Origin: Oegoconia quadripuncta
Lineage: Eukaryota; Arthropoda; Insecta; Lepidoptera; Autostichidae
Direction: 5' to 3'
Length of the DNA: 64,000 bases
NCBI GenBank assembly: GCA_949316235.1
Contig: OX438758.1
Coordinates: forward strand, 16,689,194-16,753,193
This document shows, in pieces, positions 21,666-32,660 of this stretch; the first letter of the stretch is position 1; the number at the start of each line of letters is the position of its first letter. The notes beneath the pieces were generated by a model. That model searched no databases, had not been told where the DNA came from, and saw only the letters and a list, made by a program, of their open reading frames with translations. Made by a program: the position numbers and the translations under genes.

Positions 21666-23281
21666 ATGAGAACCAATGCGTCGCAATTCCAGTTACTAGT
21701 GGATTTTATGGAAAGGTATGTAAATTAACATTTTCAAGTTGGGAAAGATGTTTTTGACTTAGAACTTTTGTAAGCCAGTTTTTATGGAGAAATATTTCGT
21801 TTCAAGTGGTTAGTTAAAGTGGAGGAGTGGAAGGAATGCGATATTTTATACTGTATCAGAGTTTTTTTTGTAGGCATGGTGACCTAAGCAAGCCCACTGA
21901 AGGGCCACAAGAAGTACTAATTTACAACGTTCGGCAGAACTAACCCAGCTACTGAATGCCGATGCGACTGGAGATACAAAGACTGCAGAGAAATGGAGAA
22001 ACGTGTGAAATACTATTTATTTTATTTACCTTTATTACTTTCATCTCATTTTCTTCATCAAATCAAAACACCATTTTTTCTTTCTTTTCATGTACTTCCA
22101 TTGCTTCCTGTCCACAATGTCCTTATTGTACCTATCATGTCTTTGCTTGTGTATGATGGTGGAGTAAAGGTGTGGAGTGATTATAAAAATAACACGAAGA
22201 AGAAGAAAGCTGCACGAATATACCGAGCTGTTCGGGGAACTGGTGGTGGTCCAGCCTCTAATTTAACACTCAGTGACTTAGAACAAAAAGTACTTGCTAT
22301 TGTAGGTACTCAAGCTGCTACAGGAATTGTTAACATTCCTGAGATTGGCATAGAGGTATGCTAGTGGGTTATATAATTGCTTAATTAATATCTAAACATC
22401 TTACAGACCAACTAACAGACTGACTTAAGGACAGTCCCCAAAAATATTCCAATTCCAATTTATTTATATTACCAATAATTTTCTACACGTTCAATAAGTA
22501 TGTATATATGAGTTGAAATAAATGATTAATGATTTAAACATTCATATTTTTTAAATGAAATTTACTTTACAGGAAGAAGTCACTGAACCACCACCAGAGA
22601 CAAATGATAGTCCATCTATTATCATACAGCTACATGACGAACAAGACACTAATGCTAGTAAGTTTAATATCTATCACTTTTATAAAACACTATAAATTAT
22701 GTGTCTGAACACATTTCAATAATTTTTATTTACTTGGAAGACTGGAATCGTCCGGGGGCATCGGCCCACCCCGCACTCTTTCCACCCTTACGTGTGGCAG
22801 ATGGGAGTCAGAGTGAGGCGAGGCCGATTAGCAGTTCCGCTGTAATCTCATTAGTGTCCGAAGAAACAGGTTCCTATCAATTTTCTAGTTACTGTCGTAC
22901 TTTATAGTAAAATCCACTAATTCTAATATTATTCTTTCAAAGACTTTTAAAAATATTTATCTGAATGGTTTACTTTTGCAGGCCAGCCTTTGGTGGATAG
23001 AAGCGAGACAGGTCTGACGGGCGGTGGCGTGCCGCCCGTCAGACCTGTCTTCTCCAATCCAAAGAAGGACCCGTACACAGACGCAGTCAGATCTGGCAAG
23101 GCAAGCTTTTGTAAGATCTGACTGTGAATGGCGGGCTTTCCAACAGGAAACGGAGCTGGAGAGAAATAGTTTAAGAGAAGTAGAATTAAGAATGCAGGAA
23201 CGGTGGTTAGATTTATTTGGACAGTTTTTATTATTAGGAAATAGAATTGTAGATATTATAGAAAAAAAGAATAGAGAATAG
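21666..23281 (+). pseudogene. Harbinger B Myb/SANT-like accessory gene, frameshifted
   Basis: Exon 1 (21666-21715) encodes MRTNASQFQLLVDFMER. Exon 2 (from about 21874) begins HGDLSKPTEG and shifts frame near 21910 before LLNADATGDTKTAEKW. Exon 3 (about 22168-22353) encodes VWSDYKNNTKKKKAARIYRA. Exon 4 is at about 22573-22660. Exon 5 (from 22982) shifts frame near 23020-23090, then encodes a C-terminal helix LARQAFVRSDCEWRAFQQE and the tail to a stop at 23281. Each piece aligns by eye with the intact copy in C. Two frameshifts make it a pseudogene. The usual role is DNA binding and nuclear import of the transposase. Confidence 0.8.
23007..23049. repeat. perfect 18-bp inverted repeat (hairpin) inside exon 5
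   Basis: GACAGGTCTGACGGGCGG at 23007-23024 is followed by a 7-base loop and its exact reverse complement at 23032-23049. It is GC-rich in AT-rich surroundings, and the equivalent place in C has no such palindrome. Confidence 0.92.
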
Positions 23282-23554
23282 TGAAAAATAGGTAAGTGAA
23301 GTAGGAATACATTTATTTGCATAGTTTTAAGTACCTACCTATCAGGATAAGATAATTGTAGCTAAAAAATAAATATTTTGCAATGTTTGTAGGTACTTTT
23401 TATTTCACAAATATAAAATTTGATGACTTAAACGTAAAACTTGTTTAACTAAAAAGCCATCCCTTTTTACATACTACTTAACCTAAATAAAATAAAAATC
23501 TTTTATTTCAGGCACTTCATAGAGTACAAAGTATGACCATAGAATCTTATTTAA

Positions 23555-24697
23555 TAAGGCGTCATCAACCATGGCCTTTGAGGGTAACCAGAGTCACCTG
23601 TAATAATAATATGTGGCTAGAAATATAGGTAGGTATATTTTTTATGAATTTTAATAATACATACTTTCATTTTACAATCCCTTACCCAAAAGCCATACAA
23701 TTTCATTATGCCTGTGCAAAGATTGTATATAATTGTTAATGCTACTATTTTCCCATATGAAAGAATCATTGGTTGCACCACCAAACTTGGCATTAACCGA
23801 TAAAATTAAACAATTGTGGTCACATATCTAAAAAAAAATAAGGTTCTATTTTAATTTCCTTTGCACATTTATAAAATCTAGGTAGGTATATGTATTAAAA
23901 TCATATTCATACACATCTACATACTTACCATTTGCACATTCATTGAGTGATAGTGTTTTCTACAGTAATATAAGTGCTCCTCTTCTTTACAGGGGGTAAA
24001 TATTTTAAAGTGGCTGCCATCAATGCATCCTATCACCCCTGGTATTCCATATTGACTGTAGAAACTAAAATTTTAAAATTAGTTTGGCATTCAAACTTTT
24101 ATACCTAAGTATACAAAATAGAGAAGTAAGCCAATATTTATAGTAATTGGTGCTCTTGCTTTATTTTTTTTACCTTGTCTTGTTGGAAATTTTATAAACC
24201 TTTTTGAAAATATTAGGATGGTTCAAAGCTATTGTCACTTCTTCTATATAAACACTTATAGCTTCCTGTGAAAAGTGATTTGCTTTGCCAGTAACTCGCT
24301 GGTAACTGCCGTGTGCATAAAATATTAATGCACATAAAACCTGCAAGGTAAATAAAAAATGTGTAAATTTTAGTAGAAATGTAGGGTTATTGAGGTAGGT
24401 AGGTTTAACTAAGTTTATTAACTTGAATTCCAATGAGACTTACCTTGGATTCCAATGAGACTCTTTGTGTGGATTTCAAATCCGTGTAATATTCTAACAA
24501 ATCACACAAATCCTCAAAAGCTTCCTTATTAAGCCTATATTCTTTGATGAAATTGTTTTCACTATGTGATCAAGGGGATTTCCAACTCTCTTTCTCATGC
24601 CAGCTTGAAAATTTCCTTGTTCACGTCGTTCATCTTGATAAGCAGCCGCCGTTAACATATTCCATGCTAAATATGTTCTTGCCGACATTATTTTCAC
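23555..24697 (-). pseudogene. Harbinger B HARBI1-type transposase, truncated
   Basis: Minus-strand exons run from high to low coordinates. Exon 1 (24697 to about 24445) encodes SARTYLAWNMLTAAAYQDER and shifts frame near 24550. Exon 2 (about 24348-24180) encodes LCALIFYAHGSYQRVTGKA. Exon 3 (about 24065-23935) carries the first catalytic Asp in GVIGCIDGSHFKIF. Exon 4 (about 23825-23672) carries the second in AKFGGATNDSFIWE. Exon 5 starts GDSGYPQRPWLMTPY and then stops. The third catalytic acid (Glu of the ENTFGRLK motif) and the C-terminus are missing, so it cannot be active. Confidence 0.8.
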
Positions 24698-25196
24698 GCG
24701 AAATACACAAAAATAAAGAATTTTGGTAAAACGAGCACCTTTTCCTACCTCATTTAGCTAGTGAATTACTTAACTACAATCGTAATGGTATTTCTCGATG
24801 ACATCTGTCATATTTGTGACTTATGTACCTCTACCATGAGTGACTATAGTAAAATCGTTTAACGTGACGACAATAGTAAACGTACGAACGCTGCGTGAAT
24901 AGTTAACGTTAATTTCACACCATGAGTTTCATTGTTCGTAACTACAATCGCTAGCGTAAGCACGAGAGCCAGGATAGTTAAGGGGATCTATGACTATCTT
25001 CACACGTATCGAAAAGTCTCTTTCATATTATCTATGATAAACAAGGATAGCATTATCGGCCAGGAGTCCAAGCCCAAAAAACTTATTAAAAAAAAAGAAT
25101 TGACCGTGAGTGTACGATCGTTCGTTGTTTTGTTTTTAGTTTATCTAACTGAAGTTTCATTATCGGTACATACGGTAGTGTTTTTGTAAAAACAAA

Positions 25197-28065
25197 ATGA
25201 GGACGAGTTTAAGTCAATTTGAATTGTTGGTGTCGTTTATGGAAAAGTAAGTACCTTCTTTGCCTACGATATCTTATTGGTCGCCAAAACAACTTTGCTA
25301 ATTTAACTTATTTTACATAACCGCCCCGACCCGAAGGGTACTCTGTGACCAACACTTGCAAGTTACGGCAAAAAAGTTAGGGAAGGGAAATGGATAAGGA
25401 AAACAAAAAAGTAGGTATAGTAAAAATGGCATGCATCTTCGACCCGTATTTTGCAACTTAGCAAAAGAAGTCATGTAAGGCGGCTTCCTTTACTAACTGA
25501 ATACCTATTGCTATTTCAGAAACGGGGACTTGAGTAAGCCTACAGATGGCCCACATGGCAGACTGACCAACATCCAGCGTTGGGCAGAATTGGTCAGTTT
25601 ACTGAATGCCGACGCCACAGGTGACGCTAAGTCAGAGGATAAATGGAGAAAGGTACCTAATTTCTATGATTTGTGCCTGTTTTTCATTCTGAACTTGTTT
25701 GCATAACATTATATCTAATTATAGCTAAGTTAACATTACCCATCACCGAAAATTTGACTCAAAGCTGATATTTCTATTTATTTTTGATGTTTATTTTCAC
25801 ATTTTGTTTAGACATGGAGCGATCTCAAAAATAATACGAAAAGGAAAGCTGCTAAAATTAATAGGGCAGCAAGCGGCACTGGTGGTGGCCCTGCCACGAA
25901 AATTAAGCTTACACCAATTGAAGAACGGGTAATTGCCATAATCAATCCCCAGGCTGCCACAGGCATAACAGAAGTGCCCGAGGTCGGCTTAGAACAGGTT
26001 TCTATTTTTCTCTTCCTTACACAACATTGTCAAAGTCAATATCAAAATTTTTTATTGAATGTAGGATACAAAAATGTCTCTTATTTGCACCACATTGTAG
26101 CACTAGTGATACGATTGCATCTCTTATTCATCTTCCAGAATGTTAGTGAATGCCAGAACACTACACTAGTGATATTGTGTCATGTTAGTGTTTTCATGCT
26201 TCAGAGTACATGTCAAATGATCGATTCCAGTCCATTTAGTCAAGCCAGTTAGAGGGTTATAGAGGTGGCATGAAGATATTGGTGGTTAGGTGGTCTCTAA
26301 TCCGGCACATATCTATCAATTCATACTTTATTATAGCAGCATAAGGCCCTTCCTCGGCTAAAGAGGAGGCTGTTCCTTAACAGTGGGAACGTAATGTTGT
26401 AAAGCACAGTATAAACTTTTATGAAAGAACAAACAGGCTGCTTGACTAGTTCTATCATTCATCACCTAAATGCATAGATTGTATTTATTAGTGCGTTACT
26501 TGCTGCCCTAAGATGTAAAGATTTTAATTCATTTTTCCCATCACACTGGTACACAACAAAACTGGTTAGTGGTAGATAGCGTTGCCATCCGTCTGGCTAA
26601 AGCCAGACTAAAGAAATTTTACTGCATCTGGCCCGTCCGGCTTTTGTTAGGCTTTATATTTTCTTACTTGAATGAGAAAGTAATAAAGAAGTTGACCTTT
26701 TAAAGCGACCATGTTTCTGCCAAAGTAAAATATGTATATGATTATACGGATTAAAACTTTGTTATAATAAATGTTTTATTCAAATTTTTAGTCAAAACAC
26801 TTTTTTTTTAGCGTCCGGCCTTAGGACCCAAAAGTCTGGCTATTTTAGTGGCTAAGTCCGGCTATCTGATTTTTAGAGATGGCAACTCTAGTGGTACATA
26901 CAGGAAAAGTAGTAGTAACAACCTTGACAGTGTCTAGACCGAAGTTAAAAGCTCATCAGTAAAGAACTGCTCATTGACTCAACTATTATTTAAATTTTAG
27001 GAGGTACAGCTAGACACAGAGGTGAGAGAAACAATAACATCACACATCACAGAGGGCAATGAAAACTGTAAGTACATTTGGACTTTCTTCGTCAATATAA
27101 TTATGAAAATACAACCGATAGGTGTAGTGGGTAGTGACCACATAGTGATCCTGTCTTCGAAACAAATGGTTGCAGTTCGAATCCTATTTTTTTGAATTTG
27201 AATGATGAATGCAAACATTTATTTGAGAGTCATGTGTTTATGTAAATATTTATGTTTGTTAATCTATTAGTTAATTGGTGCATGCAAGTATCAGAAATGT
27301 TTAATTATGTAAGAAATAATTTTAAAGATTAGTATTAGTCGAAACACTGACATTCCATCCTTTTCATTTTTCATCATTTTTAACCACCTTCAATCTATTT
27401 TTGGCTGTATGTATTTTTTTTTGAAGCCTCATATCTCAGCCCAAGACAATACCTTCTTTTTTAAATTAAGTAGATACTTTTTATTATATTGATTTTAATG
27501 TTGTGCTCTTCTGGCACAATAAATTCTGCCAATGACAATGTTGGGGAAAAGTCACGCGAAAGGATGCCCAGTCCTATAAAAAAAATTGTCAGTTACCTAC
27601 TTTATTTTTATATAAATGTGATTAATAAAATAGCCATTTTCTACAGCACTGGAAAGCTGGAATATGGCAGGAAACAGTAGCCAGCCTACTGTATTTCCGT
27701 CACCACCACCTCAAAGGCGTCCAATGAGCCAAACAGTGCAAGAACGCCAATCTCCACCACCGGCAACCCCACCGCCAATTACAGCGACCCGTAGACGACG
27801 ACGAGATGAAAGGAGTAGTGGGCCGTCGCCAAAAAGAAGACGCCCTGCTGTTGCTTCAACTCAATCGGAATTAGCAAGACAAATTTTTGTTAACTCCGAT
27901 CGAGAATGGCGAACATTTAATAAGGAAAAAATAGAGAAGGCTAATGAGTTAGAAAAAGAGCGTCTAAGACTAAGAGAAATTGAACTACAACAGCAATTCA
28001 GATGGCAAGAATTGTTTGCTCAATTTCTCTTAGTCTTAGAAAAAGCCATTAACCATTTCTCATAA
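25197..28065 (+). CDS. Harbinger C Myb/SANT-like accessory protein, five exons, 284 aa, intact
   Basis: Exons 25197-25246, 25520-25652, 25812-25997, 27001-27067 and 27647-28065 all have GT-AG borders and join in frame (855 nt including the stop). The N-terminus (MRTSLSQFELLVSFMEKNGD) through TWSDLKNNTKRKAAKI is a Myb/SANT-like DNA-binding domain of the zeste-like type, with the Trp spacing W-A-E...KW...TWSD. A Pro/Arg-rich segment with basic clusters follows (TRRRRRDERSSGPSPKRRR, a likely nuclear localisation signal). The C-terminal helix LARQIFVNSDREWRTF leads into a charged coiled coil. In this superfamily such proteins bind subterminal DNA and recruit the transposase. Its own partner gene is broken, so it could only serve other copies. 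Confidence 0.85.
26325..26400. repeat. short LINE/SINE 3'-end-like fragment
   Basis: The text CCTTCCTCGGCTAAAGAGGA, then GCTGTTCC...CAGTGGGAACG, resembles the conserved 3' end of RTE-type LINEs and their SINEs in Lepidoptera ('...CAGCAGTGGGA...'). It is only some 70 bp long, so the assignment is weak. Confidence 0.35.
26581..26886. repeat. possible 306-bp MITE in intron 3 of the Myb gene
   Basis: Begins GTTGCCATC and ends GATGGCAAC, a 9-bp inverted repeat. Just inside both ends are GTCTGGCT or GTCCGGCT words. No target duplication was clear. Confidence 0.4.
27117..27310 (+). repeat. tRNA-derived SINE, diverged copy
   Basis: Has box A-like GGTGTAGTGGGTAGTGA and box B-like GTTCGAATCC near its 5' end, then a diverged body shared with the copies at 41469 and 39921. 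It lies in intron 4 of the Harbinger C Myb gene. Confidence 0.8.
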
Positions 28066-28119
28066 GAGAATAGTCAGAAATGTGGTATTCATAATGTTAA
28101 ATAATAAAAAAAAAATATT

Positions 28120-28650
28120 GCATAAGACTGATTTTGTATAATTGTGATATTGATAATAAAGAATGAAACTTGTTATCGTGTAATTAAATTAGTCAATATT
28201 GAGGTTGTTTATGTTTGTATAAGACTGATTATAAATAATTGTGTCATAAAACTATATTTTAATCATAAAGAATGTTATTATGTACTTGGTTAATTGTGAT
28301 GTTGATCATAAAGAATGAAACTTGTTATCATTTATTTAACTTGAGGTTGTTAGTTTTTGTATAAGACTGATTATAAATAATCATGTTTATTATTGCACTA
28401 GACTGATTGATTATAAATAATTGTGTCATACATACTGCTAGATGTTGATCATAAAGAATAACATCGTGTACTTGAGTTGTTTAACATTGTGATTGTTTAT
28501 TATTGTATAAGACTGATTATAGGTCCTAAAACTACTTTTACTTTATTACTTTGTTAATATTGGAAAGCAAGGTTGTTTATTATTAAATAAGACTGATTAT
28601 AAATAGGTAATTATATCATAAAGCTACATGTTGATCATAAAGAACATTGT
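28120..28650. repeat. irregular tandem repeats between the Myb and transposase genes of C
   Basis: The words ATAAGACTGATTATAAATA and TTGATCATAAAGAATG recur (starts near 28125, 28221, 28360, 28405, 28507, 28585), with units of uneven length of about 45-140 bp. It covers the intergenic space between the convergent genes. Confidence 0.75.
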
Positions 28651-29162
28651 GGATTGATTACTGACAAAAACTCAGTTTCTTGACTTATTATTTAAAACAC
28701 CCATCATATCTGAAATTGTAGATCTCTCCGACACTGATGAATGGAAAAACAGAGTTGGTCCAGTAATAGCGTTGTACAATGTATAATGGTGATTTTAAAA
28801 GAATAAACCTGTTATTGTTATTAAGCTTTTTATTTGTCTTAATTTTGTTGGGCTAGTTCTTTTTATATTAAGCTGCAAGTCTCCTAGCCAACTGATCCCG
28901 CAGTGCTCTTCCTACCATTAAGGGCGCTTTTAGTGTCACGCGGATTTGCTCACGCACGCGGGATTGGCCCGCATGCGTAGCATCCGCAAAGAACAATTTC
29001 ATATAGGTATCTATTGTAAAGCGTGATAAACGCACGCGGGACGCGGGGCGCTGTGCGGGGCGTCACCCCGGTGCGGGGTATCCGCATGCGTAAGCGCTGC
29101 CTACAACTTCAGTGCCCATTTTAGAGTCGAGCGGGGCGCACGCGCCGTATTGTACTACCGAA

Positions 29163-29337
29163 ATGAAAATCGATACAGAACGAGTAATCATTGAAGTTCA
29201 TCTGCGGCCCGTTTTGTGGGATAAACGCAATGAATTATACAAAAACAGGGACGCGAGGGAGGCTGCATGGAGAGATATTTTGAAGGAATTGGCACCTAAC
29301 TACGAAAATTTGAGCGAAGAGGAAAGAAAAGTGGCGG
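29163..29337 (+). pseudogene. MADF-domain protein, first exon only (element D)
   Basis: A 58-codon exon starts MKIDTERVIIEVHLRPVLWD and ends at a GTATGT donor (29338). The pattern 'I..V..RP.LWD..N..Y.....R...W..I...L' is the first half of a MADF (Myb/SANT-like) DNA-binding domain. The rest of the domain and later exons are not found before the MITE at 29795. MADF proteins are the usual partners in one branch of PIF/Harbinger elements, different from the Myb type in A-C. Confidence 0.75.
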
Positions 29338-29794
29338 GTATGTGTTTGGTTCATTATTTTATTTATACAACCATCATTACTTTATTAATATAAGCGGCTT
29401 GTTTAATATCACATCTTATGACGTAATTTATACCCCAGCAACAACATCATCTACAGGCGAAAGAAATGTCAACGCTCAGGATACAAATTTACAAAGAAAT
29501 GAATGATGTAAAATTTGATTTTTTAATTTATGAATAAAACTCTTTTTATTAAAATGAGTACGATTAACTTTTTTTCTCCAGTTTCTCTCTAATTGTTTGT
29601 TTAGTCATATGAGTGCGGTTGTACACACGGCACAGATCAAGTTACTCAAATCCAGTATAAGCGGGACTCCGACGGGTTACCTAAGTATGATAATACGCAA
29701 GGCGCGAGTTCCATTTATGCTGGTTTTGGGTAACTTGATCTGTGGCCATGTGTACTTTATCAGATAAAAAAAAGGATTGTGTATGTAGGTTGAA

Positions 29795-30244
29795 CGTACC
29801 AATCCCAAACCAATTAAGGACTTTTTTTGACTTTAAATTACTGTCATGTGCAAACCTATAACTTTTATCTATATTATAATAAGTAGCGTGTGATGAAAGG
29901 TAGGAATGATTCCACTTTAATGGTGACATTTTATGAGTGAAATAATCTTATTTTATGAAATTTCAACAATTAATAACCAATGACGCGTTACTTTACGATA
30001 TTTCAAACAAAAAATCATTATTATACCGTTTATTTAGACTGGATAATTACTAGAACATGTGTTGTATGATGTCTCAATAGTTGACCACGATGGTCAACTA
30101 CCGAAAAAATCATTGATTTGATTTTTGTTTAACATTTTTGCAGTTGACCAGAGTACATGACAAATTTTTTTTTTGCACATGTAAATTTACACATGACAGT
30201 AATTTGAAGTCAAAAAAGTCCTTTACTGGTTTGGGATTGGTACG
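29795..30244. repeat. nested MITE with terminal inverted repeats of about 57 bp, inside element D
   Basis: The left arm CGTACCAATCCCAAACCA and right arm TGGTTTGGGATTGGTACG continue as inverted matches for about 57 bp with three or four differences. It has no coding content. GTAC at each outer edge blurs the target site. Confidence 0.85.
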
Positions 30245-30317
30245 TTTATCCTACTTGTTCAAATCCCTTTCCACTAAATCATAGCAGGAAATTAAATATT
30301 TAAAATTTTAAACTTAC

Positions 30318-30601
30318 CTTAATGTAATAGCGAGCCTCTCAATCGGTTGTATTGTAATCCTTCGTAAACTGCTTTTTTGTAGCTTATTCTCAATTTTACA
30401 CAACAGTTCATCAAAAGAACGAATGGACATTCGAAAGTAATTTTTAAATTTACGTTCATTATTTTGTAGTTTTCCAAAGTGTGTAACAAACGCCCCAGCA
30501 AGAAGCCTATTTTCAAGAAAGGGATCAACATGTACTCTTGTCTTCTTGTTTCGTCGTTTGTAAAGTATGTAAGCGACAGATATTCTTCTGACATTGATCA
30601 T
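30318..30601 (-). pseudogene. element D transposase, first exon only
   Basis: Encodes MINVRRISVAYILYKRRNKK, then NRLLAGAFVTHFGKLQ, FKNYFRMSIRSFDELLCKI and ITIQPIERLAITLR, ending at a GTAAGT donor. This is the N-terminal region of ALP1/HARBI1-like transposases ('FRM....FDELL.....I......I.P.ERLAITLR'). The DDE domain exons are absent, so element D depends on a transposase supplied elsewhere. Confidence 0.85.
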
Positions 30602-32263
30602 TTTTGAACACGTCTATACCGTTACGCAGCCCGTAGAAAACTGAAACTCATGCTGCGTATGATCCGCAGCGTGAAATTTTACGCATGCGGGCCAATCCCG
30701 CGTGCGTGAGCAAATCCGCGTGACACTAAAAGCGCCCTAAGTCACTACCATTGTGTTCTTCAACAACATCATGCCGCTCAAAAGTATCTGTAAAACAAAA
30801 AAATTGCTAAATCTAAAGAAGAATAGCCTATCAACAACAAAAACCAATTTTTATTTTAACGTTTCAATAAAAATAATTTTTGAAATCTGTTTATAAATTA
30901 CGGAGAGAACATTACTAAAAACACACTGAAATTGAAAAATTGATAAACCTCCTTCTTGGACATCACCTTAAAATGGATAGGTTACCTTCATCATCAACAT
31001 CATCATCATCTGGATCGGGCATATTGTATTCAATGGCAATATTATGTAACACACAACAAGCCATGATAATTTCAGCACATTTCATCGGTTTATAATGCAG
31101 TGCTCTATATTGTATGCAACAGCGCCACCGGTTTTTCAGTCGTCCAAATGTATTTTCAATGATGACCCGTGCTTTGCTATGCTTTTCATTATATGATTCC
31201 TGAACAGAGTTTAGTGAGGCATCTGTGTATGGTGTCATGATCCAAGGCCTCTGTGGATAACCTGAATCACCTGTAAGCAACCCAAATATTAGATATGTAT
31301 ACTAAATGATCTTTTTTCGGTTTAAATATTTTAAAGTGGCTTCCATCTACACAGCCTATAACTCCAGGGATTCCATGAAGAGCATAGAATCTGCAAACAG
31401 AAATACATTCAGTGCTACTGGTTAGGTTGCAGCAAGACTAGACAAAAAATATTTAGAAAATAAATATATTAACCCATGATCAAGATATTGTAATTAGTAT
31501 AAGTACATAGTAAAAATGGTTTGTTACCCATACCTTTCCCTGATAACATGTCTTTCATGGCGTGATGTTGGAAACCGGAGGAATCTTCTGAGCATATTAG
31601 GGTGTATTAGAGCCTTGGTCACTTGATGAATGTATTCACTCATTGTTTCTTGAGAAAAATGATTAGCTTCCCCAATAGCACACTGGTAACCCCCTTTCGC
31701 ATAAAACAGTAGTGCACACAATACCTAAAAAATAAACGAGGAACGGTGAGTGAGACGTTAACAAGGAACGTGGCTGCCATAAGTAATTAAGCACATTACG
31801 AATTTCGCTAAGGGATATCAACGAATATAGATGGTCATGTGTACCCTAATGCATGGTAGGATACAGTTTCACAAGGGTAGGTTCCTACAAAAATAATATC
31901 ACTTACCTTTGCCTCAAGAGACACTCTCTGACTACTTCCAAGGTCCGTATAGTTGGCTAAAGTATCACATAAATCAACAAAAGCCTCCTTTGATAAACGA
32001 TATAGTTTGATAAATTTTTTATCACTTCTAAATCTTAGAGGATCTAATTGAGCACGCATACGAACACTGTAGCTCCTTTGTTCGTTTCTTTCGTCGGCTA
32101 ATTCAGCCTCCGCTAACATCCTCCAAGCTAAATATGATCTTCTTGAAGACATTTTCAAAAACTTTACTGTTTCGCGACGCGTTCATCTCACGTAGAAAAA
32201 TTTTGGTGAGAGCCGTAACTACTATCGTTATAGTAAGTTACTATGACAGCTGTCAAAATTTTG

Positions 32264-32660
32264 ACTCATGGTACCGAAACAGTATAGGAACTATAGTGTG
32301 TAACGTGTAGTTTACGTAACGTTACTTACGATAGTTAACTACAGCAACTCATGGTGTGATTTTTAGTTCTACAAGTATCCGCCAGGGGCGCTGTACCGAA
32401 TTCCATACAAACAGTTTACTTTAGTCGCTAACGAGTATAGTTTACTGTAACTCATGGTAGGGGTAATGGTACCGATTTCCTATAGCAACTCTGCAAAACG
32501 TTACTCGCTAGCGACTCGCTAGGGAATAGATTTCGATAGGTTTTTATTTGTTGACTAGCGATTTTAGTTTCTTCAAGTGACCGCTAGAGGCGCTGTACAT
32601 TTTTTCATAGATATTTTTTACGCCGACGCTAGCGAGTCCGGTGACTGTTAACTCATGGTA
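32264..32660. repeat. cluster of four Harbinger right-hand termini
   Basis: ACTCATGGTA-type ends occur at 32264-32273, 32346-32355, 32449-32459 and 32650-32660, all facing the same way. GGCGCTGTAC words occur near 32379 and 32589 and CGCTAGCG near 32505 and 32627. The opposite-facing forms occur at 20988, 21282, 24832 and 24919. Confidence 0.7.

Larger units (their letters stand above)
20988..24840 (+). mobile_element. PIF/Harbinger element B, decayed
   Basis: Contains a Myb-like gene on + and a HARBI1-type transposase on -, convergent. Candidate left termini are TACCATGAGT at 20988 or 21282, and a candidate boundary on the right is TACCATGAG at 24832. The TIR pairing and the 3-bp target site could not be fixed by eye. 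Confidence 0.6.
28922..30737 (+). mobile_element. Harbinger-type element D (MADF variant) with long, near-perfect TIRs
   Basis: The left end GGGCGCTTTTAGTGTCACGC is matched by its exact reverse complement at the right end. The match continues for about 56 bp (to CGCATGCGTA). It is flanked by a TAA direct repeat (28919-28921 and 30738-30740), the 3-bp target size typical of PIF/Harbinger. The insertion is in the last coding exon of the Harbinger C transposase. At 1816 bp, with only first exons left, it is an internally deleted copy. The near-perfect TIRs suggest that it moved recently. Confidence 0.92.
28868..32158 (-). pseudogene. Harbinger C HARBI1-type transposase, lacking its middle exon and split by element D
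   Basis: Exon 1 (32158-31907) encodes SSRRSYLAWRMLAEAELADE. Exon 2 (31724-31534) encodes LCALLFYAKGGYQCAIGEA. Exon 3 (from 31390) holds the first catalytic Asp in GVIGCVDGSHFKIFKP but breaks off shortly after KKDHLVY. The exon with the second Asp, present in element B as GGATNDSFIWE, is absent. Exon 5 (about 31277-30963) starts GDSGYPQRPW and carries the catalytic Glu in IENTFGRLKNRW. The last exon starts near 30789, is interrupted by element D at 30737, and resumes from 28921 to a stop at 28868-28870 (GRALRDQLARRLAA). Splice borders fit GT-AG. The protein cannot be catalytic without the second Asp. Confidence 0.82.
24832..32660 (+). mobile_element. PIF/Harbinger element C with nested element D
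   Basis: Left boundary candidates are TACCATGAG at 24832 and ACCATGAGTT at 24919. Right candidates are ACTCATGGTA at 32264, AACTCATGGT at 32346, and AACTCATGGTA at 32449 and 32650. It holds an intact Myb-like gene (+) and a damaged transposase (-) in convergent order. Several MITEs and SINEs lie in the introns, and a 1.8 kb MADF/Harbinger element sits in the last transposase exon. Which of the stacked termini belong to C itself is not settled. Confidence 0.65.

Noticed and set aside
29680..29929. 82-codon minus-strand frame inside element D
   Set aside because: It spans the edge of the MITE and has no motif; it is a chance opening.
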